From Rhizobium lentis (lineage in GTDB: Bacteria; Pseudomonadota; Alphaproteobacteria; Rhizobiales; Rhizobiaceae), in assembly GCF_017352135.1 (NCBI RefSeq), contig NZ_CP071454.1, positions 1,302,501 through 1,366,500 of the forward strand: a DNA stretch of 64,000 nucleotides. Reading direction: 5' to 3'. Below the pieces are notes generated by a model. The model worked only from the letters and a program-made list of their open reading frames with translations. It was not told the DNA's origin and did no database searches. The translations under genes were made by a program, and so were the position numbers. Numbering within the stretch: the stretch's first letter is position 1; each line of letters begins with the position of its first letter. This document shows, piece by piece, positions 17,123 through 27,365 of the stretch.

Positions 17123-18706
17123 CTACAGCATCGTCTCGAGCTCGGCACGATGCCGGTGCATGGCCAGAAGACGGCGGTAGTCGCGGTCGTAAAGCGCCTG
17201 TTTCGCCGTGTCGGGAAGGCGTTCGTCGCCGCCGGGATACATTGCCTTGCCGGCTGCCGCCAGATCCTCGTGCAGGCCACAGGCGACGGATGCCGCGATC
17301 GCCGTGCCGAGCAGCATCGCCTCGTTCATCTTCGGCACCACGACCTTGCAGCCGGTGGCATCGCTATAGAGTTCCATCAGCACCGGGTTTTTCACATGCC
17401 CGCCGGCAATGTGCAGCGTATCGGGCACGTAGCCGTGGTCCTTCATCTTCACGAGGATATGGCGGATGCCGAGCGCGATCGCGACGGCAGACCGCCAATA
17501 GAGCGCGCAGAGCCCGTCGAAGGAGGTGTCGAGCGTCAGGCCGCTGATCACGCCGACGGCATGCGGATCGGCGAGCGGCGAGCGGTTGCCGTGAAAATCC
17601 GGCAGCACGAATATCCGCTCGCCAAATGCATCACCCTCCTCGGCCCGTAATTCGGCGATGCGCGCAACGATTTTCTGATGCAGCGCCGCCGTCGGCTCGC
17701 CACCGGCCGCATGCATGCGCACGATGTGGTCGAGCAGCGCACCAGTCGCCGACTGGCCGGCCTCGACCAGCCAGGACTGCGGGAAGACCACTTCGTAGTA
17801 GGGACCCCACATGCCGTGGCTCGGTCTGCGCTCCTGTGAGAAGGCGACGATGCAGCTCGACGTGCCGGCGATCAGTGCCAGCTGGCGCTCGCGTGTTGCA
17901 GGGTCGGCGGCATAACCGCCGAGCGCCCCGAGCGCCCCGGCATAGGCGTCGATCATCCCGGCAGAGACATGGCATTCCGTGGTCAGGCCGAGCGCTTCCG
18001 CGGCCTCCGGCGTCAGCCGGCCAACGCTGCCCCCGACCGGCGCCGTCTCGTCCGGCAACCGGCCGCGCGCCTGGAGGTCTTCGAGGCCGATCCGCTCCAG
18101 GAAATCCTGCTGCCAGCCCTTTTCGAGATGGGCGAGATAGTTCCATTTCGCCGTCAGCGTGCAGCGCGATCGAGAAAGCGATCCAGTCGATTTCCAGGTC
18201 ATGAAATCGGCGAGGTCGAAGAAATAGCCGGCCTTTTGCCATGTGGCGGGCAGCTTCCTCTTCAGCCACATCAGCTTCGGCATCTCCATCTCGGGCGACA
18301 TCACATCGCCGGAATGTTCGAGCACCTTATGCTCCGTCGCGGTACAGAAATCGGCTTCCTTCAGCGCCCGGTGATCGAGCCAGACGATCGTGTCGAAACG
18401 CCGCTCGCCGCCTGTCGACACACTGATCTGCCGGCCTTCGACGTCACGGACGACGAGCGAACAGGTGGCGTCGAAGCCGATTGCCCCGACCGAGGCGGCG
18501 GCGACGCCGGATAGCTGCATCGCCCCGCGCACAGCGGTACAGGCGGCCGCCCAAATATCTTCGGAATCGTGCTCGGCGTGATTTTCGCGCGGCCGGTTCA
18601 TTGCGATCGGATGTTCGGCCTTGGCCAGCAGACGGCCGCTGGCATCGAAGACGCCGGCGCGCGCGCTGCCGGTGCCGACATCCACCGCAACCACATGATC
18701 ACGCAT
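17123..18706 (-). CDS. FGGY-family ketose/pentulose kinase (ribulokinase-like)
   Basis: A 527-residue FGGY carbohydrate kinase, last gene of the polyol operon. The N-terminal phosphate-binding loop AVDVGTGSARAGVFD, WLDHRA, and the C-terminal IAGGHVKNPVLMELYSDATG and LGTAIAASVA are typical of the ribulokinase branch that acts on D-ribulose or related ketoses. The ATG at 18706 overlaps the HAD stop codon (TGATG). It would phosphorylate the ketose made by the polyol dehydrogenase, feeding the pentose phosphate pathway. The exact sugar is not fixed by the sequence; xylulose, ribulose or fructose are candidates. Confidence 0.85.
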   Translation of the reverse strand: MRDHVVAVDVGTGSARAGVFDASGRLLAKAEHPIAMNRPRENHAEHDSEDIWAAACTAVRGAMQLSGVAAASVGAIGFDATCSLVVRDVEGRQISVSTGGERRFDTIVWLDHRALKEADFCTATEHKVLEHSGDVMSPEMEMPKLMWLKRKLPATWQKAGYFFDLADFMTWKSTGSLSRSRCTLTAKWNYLAHLEKGWQQDFLERIGLEDLQARGRLPDETAPVGGSVGRLTPEAAEALGLTTECHVSAGMIDAYAGALGALGGYAADPATRERQLALIAGTSSCIVAFSQERRPSHGMWGPYYEVVFPQSWLVEAGQSATGALLDHIVRMHAAGGEPTAALHQKIVARIAELRAEEGDAFGERIFVLPDFHGNRSPLADPHAVGVISGLTLDTSFDGLCALYWRSAVAIALGIRHILVKMKDHGYVPDTLHIAGGHVKNPVLMELYSDATGCKVVVPKMNEAMLLGTAIAASVACGLHEDLAAAGKAMYPGGDERLPDTAKQALYDRDYRRLLAMHRHRAELETML

Positions 18707-19395
18707 CAAATCGCAGTCCCGTCCAGCTTATGGTTGCGGACAAGGTGTATCAAATCCGGCATGGCGTCAAACACGACTTCCGGCGAAAGTCGGTCGAGTT
18801 CGGCCCGGTAACCGGCAAAATTCGCATGCGATCCGCCGGTGAAGGCAAAGACCGTCATGCCGGCCGCCTTGGCGGCGGCAATGCCGGCCGGACTGTCCTC
18901 GACGACGAGGCAGGCTCCGGGCTCGACATGCATCTGGCGGGCCGCATGCAGGAAGAGATCGGGCGCCGGCTTGCCGCGCTTGACCATTGTCGCGCTGAAG
19001 ATGTCGGGCAGCTTATCGAGAAGCCCGGTGAGGGAAAGCGACAGCCGGATGCGCTCCAACTGGCTGGAAGAGGCGACGCAGCAGGGAATGCCGAGCCCGT
19101 CGATCGTCGCTGCAACACCTTCGATCGGCTTCAAATCAGTGCGGAACCGCGCGTAGAGATCGGTGCGGATGCGCTCGAGGAATTCTTCGCTCGCGTGAAT
19201 GTTGAATTCGGTTTCGAGCGTATCGATAAGGGTCGACAGGCTGCGGCCGAGGAAACGCTCATAAGCCTGGTCCTCGGTGATCGACACGCCGAGATCGCTC
19301 ATCGCCCGGACGAGTACGCTGATCGAGATCGGTTCGCTGTCGACGAGCACGCCGTCGCAATCGAAAATGACCAGCCGTGGTTCAGCATCAGCCAT
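18706..19395 (-). CDS. HAD-superfamily phosphatase (beta-phosphoglucomutase/phosphoglycolate phosphatase-like)
   Basis: A 229-residue HAD hydrolase, subfamily IA. The nucleophile motif is FDCDGVLVDSEP, with the second motif near VASSSQ, the Lys in RGKPAPDLF and the acidic motif IV VVEDSPAGIAAAKAAG. Cytoplasmic; it probably removes phosphate from a sugar phosphate side product of the operon. It overlaps the kinase downstream by a base, so translation is coupled. The substrate is unknown. Confidence 0.87.
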   Translation of the reverse strand: MADAEPRLVIFDCDGVLVDSEPISISVLVRAMSDLGVSITEDQAYERFLGRSLSTLIDTLETEFNIHASEEFLERIRTDLYARFRTDLKPIEGVAATIDGLGIPCCVASSSQLERIRLSLSLTGLLDKLPDIFSATMVKRGKPAPDLFLHAARQMHVEPGACLVVEDSPAGIAAAKAAGMTVFAFTGGSHANFAGYRAELDRLSPEVVFDAMPDLIHLVRNHKLDGTAI

Positions 19396-19482
19396 GAAAG
19401 ACCCAATCTGAATTCAACTCGGACGGGTGACCGTCCCAAGGCGGGATGGAAGGCGCCCGTCGATGCCGCCATCCGCATTTCC

Positions 19483-20964
19483 TTACACTGCGAGCTTGCC
19501 GTCGAGATAGAGCTGCAGCGTTTCCCGCGTGCCCTTTTCCCATAAGGTTTTAAGGGCATGGGCGAAACGCTTGCGGAAAAGATCCGATTTCGCCACTTCG
19601 CCGAAAATATCGTCGAAGGCGAGGAAGGCCGACGGATCGTCCTTTGCCTTCAGCGCCGCCGAATGCAGGCGCTCGGCGCTGATGTCGTTGAAAACGATAT
19701 CCTTGCCGCTGTCGGTCTTGCCGGCGAAATAGCGGCACCAGAGCGCCGAAACCAGCGACAGGCCGACGACATCCCTGCCCTGACGGAGATTGTCGAGCGT
19801 CGACGGCAGGATGAACTTCGGCTGGCGGTTCGAACCGTCCTGCGCCAGGCGCGGAATGGTGTCGGCAATCTTCGGATTGAGGAGGCGACGTTCGATCAGC
19901 GCAAAATAGTCCGTCAGCGATGTGTTCGGCACGGGCGGCACGATCGGGATGATCTCGTCTTTTTCGAGCTTGGCCAGGAAGGCGCGGATCAGCGGATCCT
20001 CCATGGAATCATGCACGAAGTGAATATCCATCAACGCCGCCGGATAGGCGATCGCCGCATGCCCGCCGTTCAGGATGCGGATCTTCATATGCTCGTAGGG
20101 CGTCACATCGGGAACGAAGGTGACGCCGACCTTTTCCAGCGCCGGCCGGCCGGCGGTGAACTTGTCCTCGAGCACCCATTGCTTGAATTCCTCGCAATAG
20201 ACCGGCCAATTGTCCTCGATCTCGAAATTGTCCTTGAGGAAATCGATCTCCCGCTGGCCGGTCGCCGGCGTGATGCGGTCGACCATGGCGTTCGGGAAGG
20301 CGACATTGGCCCGAATCCAGTCGGCAAGGGCAGGGTCGGAAAGTGCGGCCGTGCCGACCACGGCATTGGCGGTGACGACGCCGTTATGGGGAATGTTGTC
20401 GCAGGACATCACGGTGAAGGGACCGATGCCTTTGTCCTTACGCGCTTTCAAGCCGGCAACGATCAGGCCGAAGACCGTCTTCGGCGCATTGGGATTTTTC
20501 CCGTCGGCAGCAATCGCCGGATGAGCCGGATTGAAGGTGCCCGTCGCATCAATGAAATAGCCGCCTTCGGTGATCGTCAGCGAGACGATGCGGATGTCGG
20601 GATCGGCAAGCTTGGCGACGGTCGCGACCGGATCACCGACCGGAAGGATGTCGATCATCGGCGCCGTGACGCGCGCCGCGGTCTTGTTGTTGTCCTGTTC
20701 GACCACCGTCGTCAGGAAATCCTGGGCCGCGAGCTTTTCGCGCATGGCGGCATCAGACGGCAGAACGCCGGCGCCGACGATCGCCCAGTCGTGATCGACG
20801 CCCTGGTTGAAGAGATCGTCGAGATAGACCGCCTGATGGGCGCGGTGGAAATTGCCGACGCCGAAGTGCACGATGCCGGCTTTCAGCGACGCCCTGTCAT
20901 ATCCGGGGATGGCGGCAGTGCGCGCCGCGTCCGGAAGCGTTGCCAGCGAGAGTTTGCACGTCAT
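19483..20964 (-). CDS. mtlK: Mannitol/polyol 2-dehydrogenase (MtlK type)
   Basis: A 493-residue long-chain mannitol dehydrogenase-family enzyme. The N-terminal Rossmann part has IVHFGVGNFHRAHQAVYLDD; further on are DNIPHNG, the catalytic lysine block KIRILNGGHAAIAYPAAL and GLSLVSALWCRYFAG. It oxidises polyols such as mannitol, D-arabitol or sorbitol with NAD to the ketose. It lies 84 bp downstream of the ABC ATPase gene and upstream of the HAD and kinase genes, which is the rhizobial smo/mtl arrangement. Confidence 0.92.
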   Translation of the reverse strand: MTCKLSLATLPDAARTAAIPGYDRASLKAGIVHFGVGNFHRAHQAVYLDDLFNQGVDHDWAIVGAGVLPSDAAMREKLAAQDFLTTVVEQDNNKTAARVTAPMIDILPVGDPVATVAKLADPDIRIVSLTITEGGYFIDATGTFNPAHPAIAADGKNPNAPKTVFGLIVAGLKARKDKGIGPFTVMSCDNIPHNGVVTANAVVGTAALSDPALADWIRANVAFPNAMVDRITPATGQREIDFLKDNFEIEDNWPVYCEEFKQWVLEDKFTAGRPALEKVGVTFVPDVTPYEHMKIRILNGGHAAIAYPAALMDIHFVHDSMEDPLIRAFLAKLEKDEIIPIVPPVPNTSLTDYFALIERRLLNPKIADTIPRLAQDGSNRQPKFILPSTLDNLRQGRDVVGLSLVSALWCRYFAGKTDSGKDIVFNDISAERLHSAALKAKDDPSAFLAFDDIFGEVAKSDLFRKRFAHALKTLWEKGTRETLQLYLDGKLAV

Positions 20965-21048
20965 ATTCCAGTCCTCTTGAAGGTCTTGCCGAAACGGCCG
21001 GGCGCCACCGCCCGGCTCGCATGCCTGCCCCCAGCCCGGCCTCCCGCC

Positions 21049-22047
<999 letters not shown>

Positions 22048-22064
22048 GTTTCTCTCCCTTTATC

Positions 22065-22895
22065 TTATTTCACAGCGCCGAAGGTCAGGCCGCGGACGAG
22101 TTGTTTCTGGCTGAACCAGCCGAGGATCAGGATCGGCGCGATCGCCATGGTCGAAGCCGCCGAGAGCTTGGCGTAGAACAGGCCCTCGGGGCTGGAATAG
22201 GAGGCGATGAAAGCCGTCAGCGGCGCCGCCTTCGAGGCGGTAAGGTTGAGCGTCCAGAAAGCCTCGTTCCAGGCGAGGATGATGTTCAAAAGCAGCGTCG
22301 AGGCGATGCCCGGCACCGCCATCGGCGTCAGCACGTAGACGATCTCCTTCATCAGCGATGCCCCATCCATGCGCGCCGCCTCGAGGATTTCGCCGGGAAT
22401 TTCCTTGAAGTAGGTGTAGAGCATCCAGACGATGATCGGCAGATTGATCAACGTCAGCACGATCACCAGGCCGGTGCGCGTGTCGAGCAGGGCGGAATTG
22501 CGGAACAGCAGATAGATCGGGATCAGCGCGCCCACAGGCGGCATCATCTTGGTCGAGAGCATCCACATCAGCACGTCCTTGGTCCGCTTGGTCGGCGAAA
22601 ACGCCATCGCCCAGGCGGCCGGAATGGCGATGATCAGGCCGATCAGAGTCGAGCCGAAGGAAATGATCACCGAGTTCATGAAGTGGCTGAGATAGTTCGA
22701 CCGGCTCTGAACCTCCGCGTAGTTCTCCGTCGTCCAATCGAAGAACAGGAACTGCGGCGGCGAGGAGATGGCGTCGGCTTCCGACTTGAAGCTCGTCAGG
22801 AAGGTCCAGAGAATCGGGAAGAAGATCAGGATGCCGAGCGCCCAGGCGATCGCTGTGACGATGACCTTGTGCCGGGTTGTGACTTTTCTGGCCAT
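22065..22895 (-). CDS. smoG: Polyol ABC transporter permease 2
   Basis: A 276-residue MalG-type permease with six hydrophobic segments. The EAA loop is EAARMDGASLMKEIVYVLTP near residue 180. The C-terminus QKQLVRGLTFGAVK is typical of MalG/SmoG proteins. The ATG at 22895 (MARKVTTRHK) lies one base after the preceding permease stop codon. Longer upstream frames would run inside smoF and are rejected. Confidence 0.91.
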   Translation of the reverse strand: MARKVTTRHKVIVTAIAWALGILIFFPILWTFLTSFKSEADAISSPPQFLFFDWTTENYAEVQSRSNYLSHFMNSVIISFGSTLIGLIIAIPAAWAMAFSPTKRTKDVLMWMLSTKMMPPVGALIPIYLLFRNSALLDTRTGLVIVLTLINLPIIVWMLYTYFKEIPGEILEAARMDGASLMKEIVYVLTPMAVPGIASTLLLNIILAWNEAFWTLNLTASKAAPLTAFIASYSSPEGLFYAKLSAASTMAIAPILILGWFSQKQLVRGLTFGAVK

Positions 22896-22896
22896 C

Positions 22897-23769
22897 TCAA
22901 GCCTCCAGATTCTTGCCGACGAGGCGGACGAGGAAGATCGCGACGATATTGGCAAGCACGACCGCTACGATGCCGCCCGCCGAAGCGCCGCCGATATCGA
23001 ACTGCAGCAACGCCTGCGCATAGACGAGATAGGTGAGATTGGTGCTGTCGGTGCCCGGTCCGCCATTGGTGGTGACGAGGATTTCGGCAAAGACCGAAAG
23101 CAGGAAGATCGTCTGGATCAGGATCACCACGGTGATGGCGCGGGCCATATGCGGCAGGATGATATAGATGAATTTCGAGATCGCCCCGGCGCCGTCCATC
23201 TCGGCCGCCTCCTTCTGCTCCTCGTCGAGCGACTGCAGCGCGGTCAACAGGATGAGGGTAGCGAAGGGTAACCACTGCCAGGCGACGATGAGAATGACGG
23301 AGAACAGCGGCGCATTTGCCAGCCAGTCGATCGGCTGCAGGCCGAACGCCTTCGCCAGATGCGCAAAGAGGCCATTGACCGGGTTCATGAACATGTTCTT
23401 CCAGACGAGCGCTGCCACCGTCGGCATGATAAAGAACGGCGCAATCACCAGGATGCGCACGATACCCTGGCCGTACATCGGCTGATCGAGCAGGAGCGCG
23501 AAGGCGATGCCGCCGACAACGGTGATCACGAGCACGCCGGCAACGAGCAGCAACGTATTGATCAGCGCCGCGATGAAGGCCGGGTCGGAAAGGAAATATT
23601 CGTAGTTCAGCAGGCCGACGAAGCTCTCCATGCCGGGGCTAAGCAGATTGTAGTTCAGCGTCGAGAAGTAGATCGTCATCGCGAGCGGGACGATCATCCA
23701 CGCAAAAAGGAGCAGCACGGAAGGCGCTATCATCATGCGCGCTGCGGAGCGAGTGTGTAACGTTGCCAT
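22897..23769 (-). CDS. smoF: Polyol ABC transporter permease 1
   Basis: A 290-residue MalF-type permease with about six membrane segments starting at MMIAPSVLLLFAWMIVPLAM. The EAA loop EAAEMDGAGAISKFIYIILP lies near residue 195. I chose ATG 23769 (MATLHTRS); a GTG three codons upstream is possible. It begins 138 bp after the binding-protein stop, a gap that contains a terminator-like hairpin, so its expression is probably lower than that of smoE. Confidence 0.9.
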   Translation of the reverse strand: MATLHTRSAARMMIAPSVLLLFAWMIVPLAMTIYFSTLNYNLLSPGMESFVGLLNYEYFLSDPAFIAALINTLLLVAGVLVITVVGGIAFALLLDQPMYGQGIVRILVIAPFFIMPTVAALVWKNMFMNPVNGLFAHLAKAFGLQPIDWLANAPLFSVILIVAWQWLPFATLILLTALQSLDEEQKEAAEMDGAGAISKFIYIILPHMARAITVVILIQTIFLLSVFAEILVTTNGGPGTDSTNLTYLVYAQALLQFDIGGASAGGIVAVVLANIVAIFLVRLVGKNLEA

Positions 23770-23821
23770 GGCAATCACCGATCTGGTCTGAAGCAGGGGC
23801 CGGTCGCGGGACGGTTTTTAT

Positions 23822-23863
23822 TGAAAAAAGAGGCCGCCGATGCAATTCGGGCAGTCGGCGGCC
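23822..23863 (-). terminator. Intra-operon terminator/stem-loop between smoE and smoF
   Basis: Perfect 9-bp stem (GGCCGCCGA at 23832-23840, TCGGCGGCC at 23855-23863) with a 14-nt loop. On the minus strand it is followed by TCTTTTTTC, so it has the form of a rho-independent terminator. It lies inside the operon, so it is probably leaky: it ends many transcripts after smoE and protects the smoE messenger from 3' decay. Confidence 0.75.
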
Positions 23864-23907
23864 CAGAGGGGCGGATTGTCAAGTATCCGCCTCTTGCTCA
23901 GGAGGTT

Positions 23908-25218
23908 TTACTTGATGTAGCCGGCTTTGGTCATTTCACGGGTTGCCAGCTGCTGTGCGCTCTGCAACGCCTGATCGACCGAAATCTGGCCGGCAAGAGC
24001 TGCCGAGAACTGCTGGCCCACCGCGGTGCCGATGCCCTGGAATTCCGGGATCGCCACGAACTGGACGCCGACATAGGGGACCGGCTTGACGGTCGGCTTG
24101 GTCGGATCGGCCGAGTTGATCGAGTCGAGCGTCATCTTGGCGAAGGGCGCGGCCTTCTGGTAGTCCGCATTTGCATAAAGCGAGGTGCGGGTGCCGGGAG
24201 GTGCGTTCAGCCAGCCTTCCTTCTCGGCGACGAGGGCGGTGTATTCCTTGCTCGTTGCCCAGGCGATGAATTTCTCGGCTGCCTCAGACTTCTGAGAGCC
24301 TGCCGGTATGGCGAGGTTCCAGGCCCAGAGCCAGTTGCCGCGCTTGCCGAGGCCCTTGTCCGGAGCCAGCGCAAAGCCGACCTTGTCCGCGACGGTGGAT
24401 TCCTTCGGGTTGCTGACGAAGGAAGCGGCGACCGTTGCGTCGATCCACATGCCGCACTTGCCGGTCTGGAAGAGCGCCAGGTTTTCGTTGAAGCCGTTGG
24501 AAGAAGCACCGGGAGGGCCGGCTTCCTTCATCAGGTTGACGTAGAAGGTCAGCGTGTCCTTCCACTCAGGCTGGTCGAACTGCGGCTTCCACTGTTCGTC
24601 GAACCAGCGTGCGCCGAAGGAGTTCGCCATAGCCGTCAGGAAGGCCATATTCTCGCCCCAGCCGGCCTTGCCGCGCAGGCAGATGCCGTAGATTTCCTTG
24701 TCCTTGTTGGTGATCTTCTTCGCAGCGTCCGCGATGAAATCCCAGGTCGGCGCGTCGGGCATCTTCAGGCCGGCGGCGTCGAACAGGTCCTTGCGGTACA
24801 TGACCATCGAGCTTTCACCGTAGAACGGGGCTGCATAGAGCTTGCCGTCCTGACTGATGCCGCTGCGGATGGCGGGCAGCAGGTCGTTCACGTCGTAGCT
24901 GTCGCCGAGATTGTCGAGCGGCAGCAGCCAGCCCTGCTTGGCCCAGATCGGAACCTCATAGGTGCCGATCGTCAAAACGTCGTACTGGCCGCCCTTGGTC
25001 GCTATGTCGGTCGTCACCTTCTGGCGCAGGACGTTTTCTTCGAGGGTGACCCATTCAAGGTCGATGCCGGGATTCTTCGCCTTGAAGTCATCTGTCAGCT
25101 TCTGCATTCGGATCATGTCGCCGTTGTTCACGGTCGCGATTGTCAGCGTCTCGGCCGAAGCCATGCCGGCAAACGCCAGTGCTGAGCAGGCGCCCAGCAG
25201 AAAAGTTCTCAATGTCAT
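23908..25218 (-). CDS. smoE: Polyol ABC transporter binding protein
   Basis: A 436-residue extracellular solute-binding protein of family 1, with a clear signal peptide (MTLRTFLLGACSALAFAGMA, cleavage after ASA). The mature part matches sorbitol/mannitol-binding proteins: GGQYDVLTIGTYEVPIWAKQ, YGESSMVMYRKDL and KPVPYVGVQFVAIPEFQGIG. The start has a GGAGGAAG site. It captures sorbitol, mannitol or arabitol in the periplasm. Its promoter region carries repeated TGAGCA half-sites, expected targets of the SmoC regulator encoded just upstream. Confidence 0.91.
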   Translation of the reverse strand: MTLRTFLLGACSALAFAGMASAETLTIATVNNGDMIRMQKLTDDFKAKNPGIDLEWVTLEENVLRQKVTTDIATKGGQYDVLTIGTYEVPIWAKQGWLLPLDNLGDSYDVNDLLPAIRSGISQDGKLYAAPFYGESSMVMYRKDLFDAAGLKMPDAPTWDFIADAAKKITNKDKEIYGICLRGKAGWGENMAFLTAMANSFGARWFDEQWKPQFDQPEWKDTLTFYVNLMKEAGPPGASSNGFNENLALFQTGKCGMWIDATVAASFVSNPKESTVADKVGFALAPDKGLGKRGNWLWAWNLAIPAGSQKSEAAEKFIAWATSKEYTALVAEKEGWLNAPPGTRTSLYANADYQKAAPFAKMTLDSINSADPTKPTVKPVPYVGVQFVAIPEFQGIGTAVGQQFSAALAGQISVDQALQSAQQLATREMTKAGYIK

Positions 25219-25242
25219 ATCTTCCTCCCAGAAGACGAGATG

Positions 25243-25275
25243 TGAGCATTCGCTTTGCTCATGAGCAATTACTCA
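25243..25275. promoter_or_regulatory. Clustered TGAGCA half-sites in the smoE promoter (probable SmoC operator)
   Basis: Within 33 bp there are four half-sites: TGAGCA (25243), TGCTCA (25256), TGAGCA (25262) and the variant TACTCA (25270). The centre is a perfect 14-bp palindrome, TTGCTCATGAGCAA (25255-25268). It lies 25-57 bp upstream of the smoE start, where a repressor or activator would act. The surrounding DNA is AT-rich. Confidence 0.6.
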
Positions 25276-25357
25276 CCAGGAGACAAAAAATGTCAATCGG
25301 CAATCGTTGCTGCGATGCCGAAAGACATATTCATCCTATTGATTTTGAATTATAAAA

Positions 25358-25382
25358 TTTTTGCTCAACTCTTGAGCAAAAA
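25358..25382. terminator. Large palindrome at the 3' end of smoC (terminator or second operator)
   Basis: Arms TTTTTGCTCAA and TTGAGCAAAAA (11 bp each) flank the 3-bp centre CTC and overlap the smoC stop codon. On the minus strand the hairpin runs into an AAAAATTTTATAATT tail, so it could end the smoC transcript. The core also carries the TTGCTCA/TGAGCAA half-sites of the operator cluster about 100 bp away, so it may bind the regulator instead, or as well. Confidence 0.55.
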
Positions 25383-26318
25383 CTCAGCCGTCTCTTCGTC
25401 GGTGATCAATCCGTTGATCTGGTGGCCGACAACGGCAGCCTTGATCGCCTTGAATTTGCGCTTTCCCTTGGCGAGTCCGATGACCATCGACGCGTCCCGG
25501 GAAGGGATCGGCGCGGACGCGACGCGCTCGTTGATCGGGTTGTCGAGCAGCCTGCCATCGACGTCGAAGATCCAGCCGCAGATCTCGCCGACCGCGCCGC
25601 CGCGCATCAGCTCCATCATCTCGTCCTTCTCGAGAAAACCGTCAACGCAGAGCGGCCCGTCGATGCCGAGTTCGCCGATGCCGACGAAGGTGACGTCGGC
25701 CTGTGCGCTCATGTCGAGCGTCGAGCGCACCAGCTGCTGGCCATGCAGCAGCTCTCGTTCCTCGGCCGAGGTGACGAGCACCGGAAGCGGCATCGGATAG
25801 TGCCGCGCCTTTACTGCATCCGCCATGCTGAAGATGACGTTGTAATAGGCGGCCGAGCCGTCCGGCGCGATATTGCCGGTCAGCGAGACGATGCGATGGT
25901 TGGGACATTCGATCGCCGGCAACTGGTCGACGGCCGCCTTCAGGGTACGGCCCGTGCCGACCGCAAGCACGATCGGCTCCGCCCGCTTCAGCCAGCGTTC
26001 GATCTCCGCCGCCGCCGCCTCGGCAATGCCGACGGTGGTCGACGACGAACCCGGATCGCTCGGCACCACCTCCACATGTTTCAGCCCGAATTTCCGCCGC
26101 AGCTCGTTGGCAAGCTCCAGGCAGGCGGCGATCGGATGGTCGAGCCGCACCTTGATGAGACGCTCGGCGACCGCGAGCGACACCAACCGCTGCGCCGATT
26201 GTCGCGAGATACCCATCGAGGTAGCGATTTCGTCCTGGGTGCGTCCGGCGACGTAATAAAGCCAACCGGCGCGCGCCGCGTCATCGAGCCGTCCAGGGGT
26301 CTCGGATCTTTTTGCCAT
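25365..26318 (-). CDS. smoC: SorC/DeoR-type regulator of the polyol operon
   Basis: A 317-residue SorC-family regulator. The helix-turn-helix (about 10-50) includes ARAGWLYYVAGRTQDEIATS and MGISRQSAQRLVSLA. The sugar-binding domain follows, with AVGTGRTLKAAVDQLP and the C-terminal ITDEETAEFLLKS. The ATG at 26318 gives MAKRSETPGRL; upstream in-frame sequence is non-coding. It is the first gene before smoE on the same strand, with a 146-bp gap full of inverted repeats, as in other rhizobial smo clusters. Confidence 0.88.
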   Translation of the reverse strand: MAKRSETPGRLDDAARAGWLYYVAGRTQDEIATSMGISRQSAQRLVSLAVAERLIKVRLDHPIAACLELANELRRKFGLKHVEVVPSDPGSSSTTVGIAEAAAAEIERWLKRAEPIVLAVGTGRTLKAAVDQLPAIECPNHRIVSLTGNIAPDGSAAYYNVIFSMADAVKARHYPMPLPVLVTSAEERELLHGQQLVRSTLDMSAQADVTFVGIGELGIDGPLCVDGFLEKDEMMELMRGGAVGEICGWIFDVDGRLLDNPINERVASAPIPSRDASMVIGLAKGKRKFKAIKAAVVGHQINGLITDEETAEFLLKS

Positions 26319-26505
26319 TGAATGCCTACCGCGCAAAGTGAGCCGGCTGCCGCCGCCGAATATGATTTCGAGTCTGTACTGCGCCAGATGAAAACAAAAT
26401 TCCTGAAAATGTCGAGCCTGTTGACAGCGCCCTGCCCAATTAGAGCCTTTCCGGGCAGCGGCAGAATGCTTCAATCTAACGCGGAACGACTCTAACCTCG
26501 TCTGT

Positions 26506-27165
26506 TCAGGCAAACCATTGCACGACGAAATAGATCCCAGCCTTCGCCAGACCGTAGATCACGCCACCGGCGACGACGAGCGATATGGCCGTCATTGCGA
26601 AACCGATGAGCGCGAAGAGCCCGTCGCGGCCCATAATGCCGAAAGCGAAGACCGAGATCGTGATCGCCGGCAGGATATTGCCGAGCGGAACCGGCAGCAC
26701 CAGCACGATCGACAAAAGCAGGCATGCGAGACCGGCGAAATACTCCGCCGGCGGCTCCGCGAAGATCGCAAGCCTCGGTTTCAGCATCCGCTCGGCCCAG
26801 GCGAGCCAGCGATGGACACGGACGACGATCGTCTCGAAATCCTCCCGCCGCACCGAACGGTCGGCAATCGCCTTCGGCAGCCAGGGCTTCAGCCCGAAGG
26901 TCAGCTGCGCCGCGAGGAACACCAGCGGCGCGCCAAGCAGGGCGGAGGTGCCGGGCGGCGTGGGGAAGGCGTTCGGGAGCGCAAAGATCAGCATCAGCGC
27001 GCTGATCGCCCTGTCGCCCATCGTCTGGAACAGGTCGCCGATCGAAATCCGCTCCCGGCTGCGGTCGGCGGCGAGTTGCCGTAGAATGGACGAGAGGCGG
27101 CGGCCTTTGGGACGCGGCGGGCGCGGTCGTCTGCGTCTATGGGATTCAGCGTTTTCGATAGTCAT
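26506..27165 (-). CDS. ExoD-family exopolysaccharide synthesis protein
   Basis: A 219-residue membrane protein of the ExoD family. A basic, Arg/Pro-rich N-terminus (residues 8-22) precedes ISIGDLFQTMGDRAISALML and LPNAFPTPPGTSALLGAPL, the family signature, then about four hydrophobic segments. In Sinorhizobium, exoD mutants have altered exopolysaccharide and alkali sensitivity; the biochemical activity is unknown. ATG at 27165. It stands alone between smoC and the divergent kinase gene. Confidence 0.86.
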   Translation of the reverse strand: MTIENAESHRRRRPRPPRPKGRRLSSILRQLAADRSRERISIGDLFQTMGDRAISALMLIFALPNAFPTPPGTSALLGAPLVFLAAQLTFGLKPWLPKAIADRSVRREDFETIVVRVHRWLAWAERMLKPRLAIFAEPPAEYFAGLACLLLSIVLVLPVPLGNILPAITISVFAFGIMGRDGLFALIGFAMTAISLVVAGGVIYGLAKAGIYFVVQWFA

Positions 27166-27365
27166 GATACCAGTGGGCGATAGAAGTGCGGGCTCGGACT
27201 TTGACTGCGCAATATGCCAATTGAATGACTTGCGGGACAGGGTTGGCTTTTGCGGCAATCCTTTTTCTTGACCGCGCGAGCACATGGCGAACGACAGATT
27301 GAAGGCTTGTAATTTGCCGTCAACAGTGCGAGCAGACGCTGGAGACCAGAGAACGGCAAAGAGCA

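Noticed and set aside
26440..26500. TTAGAG / CTCTAA facing repeat between exoD and smoC
   Set aside because: Arms of six bases across about 50 bp are too weak to call as an operator or terminator.
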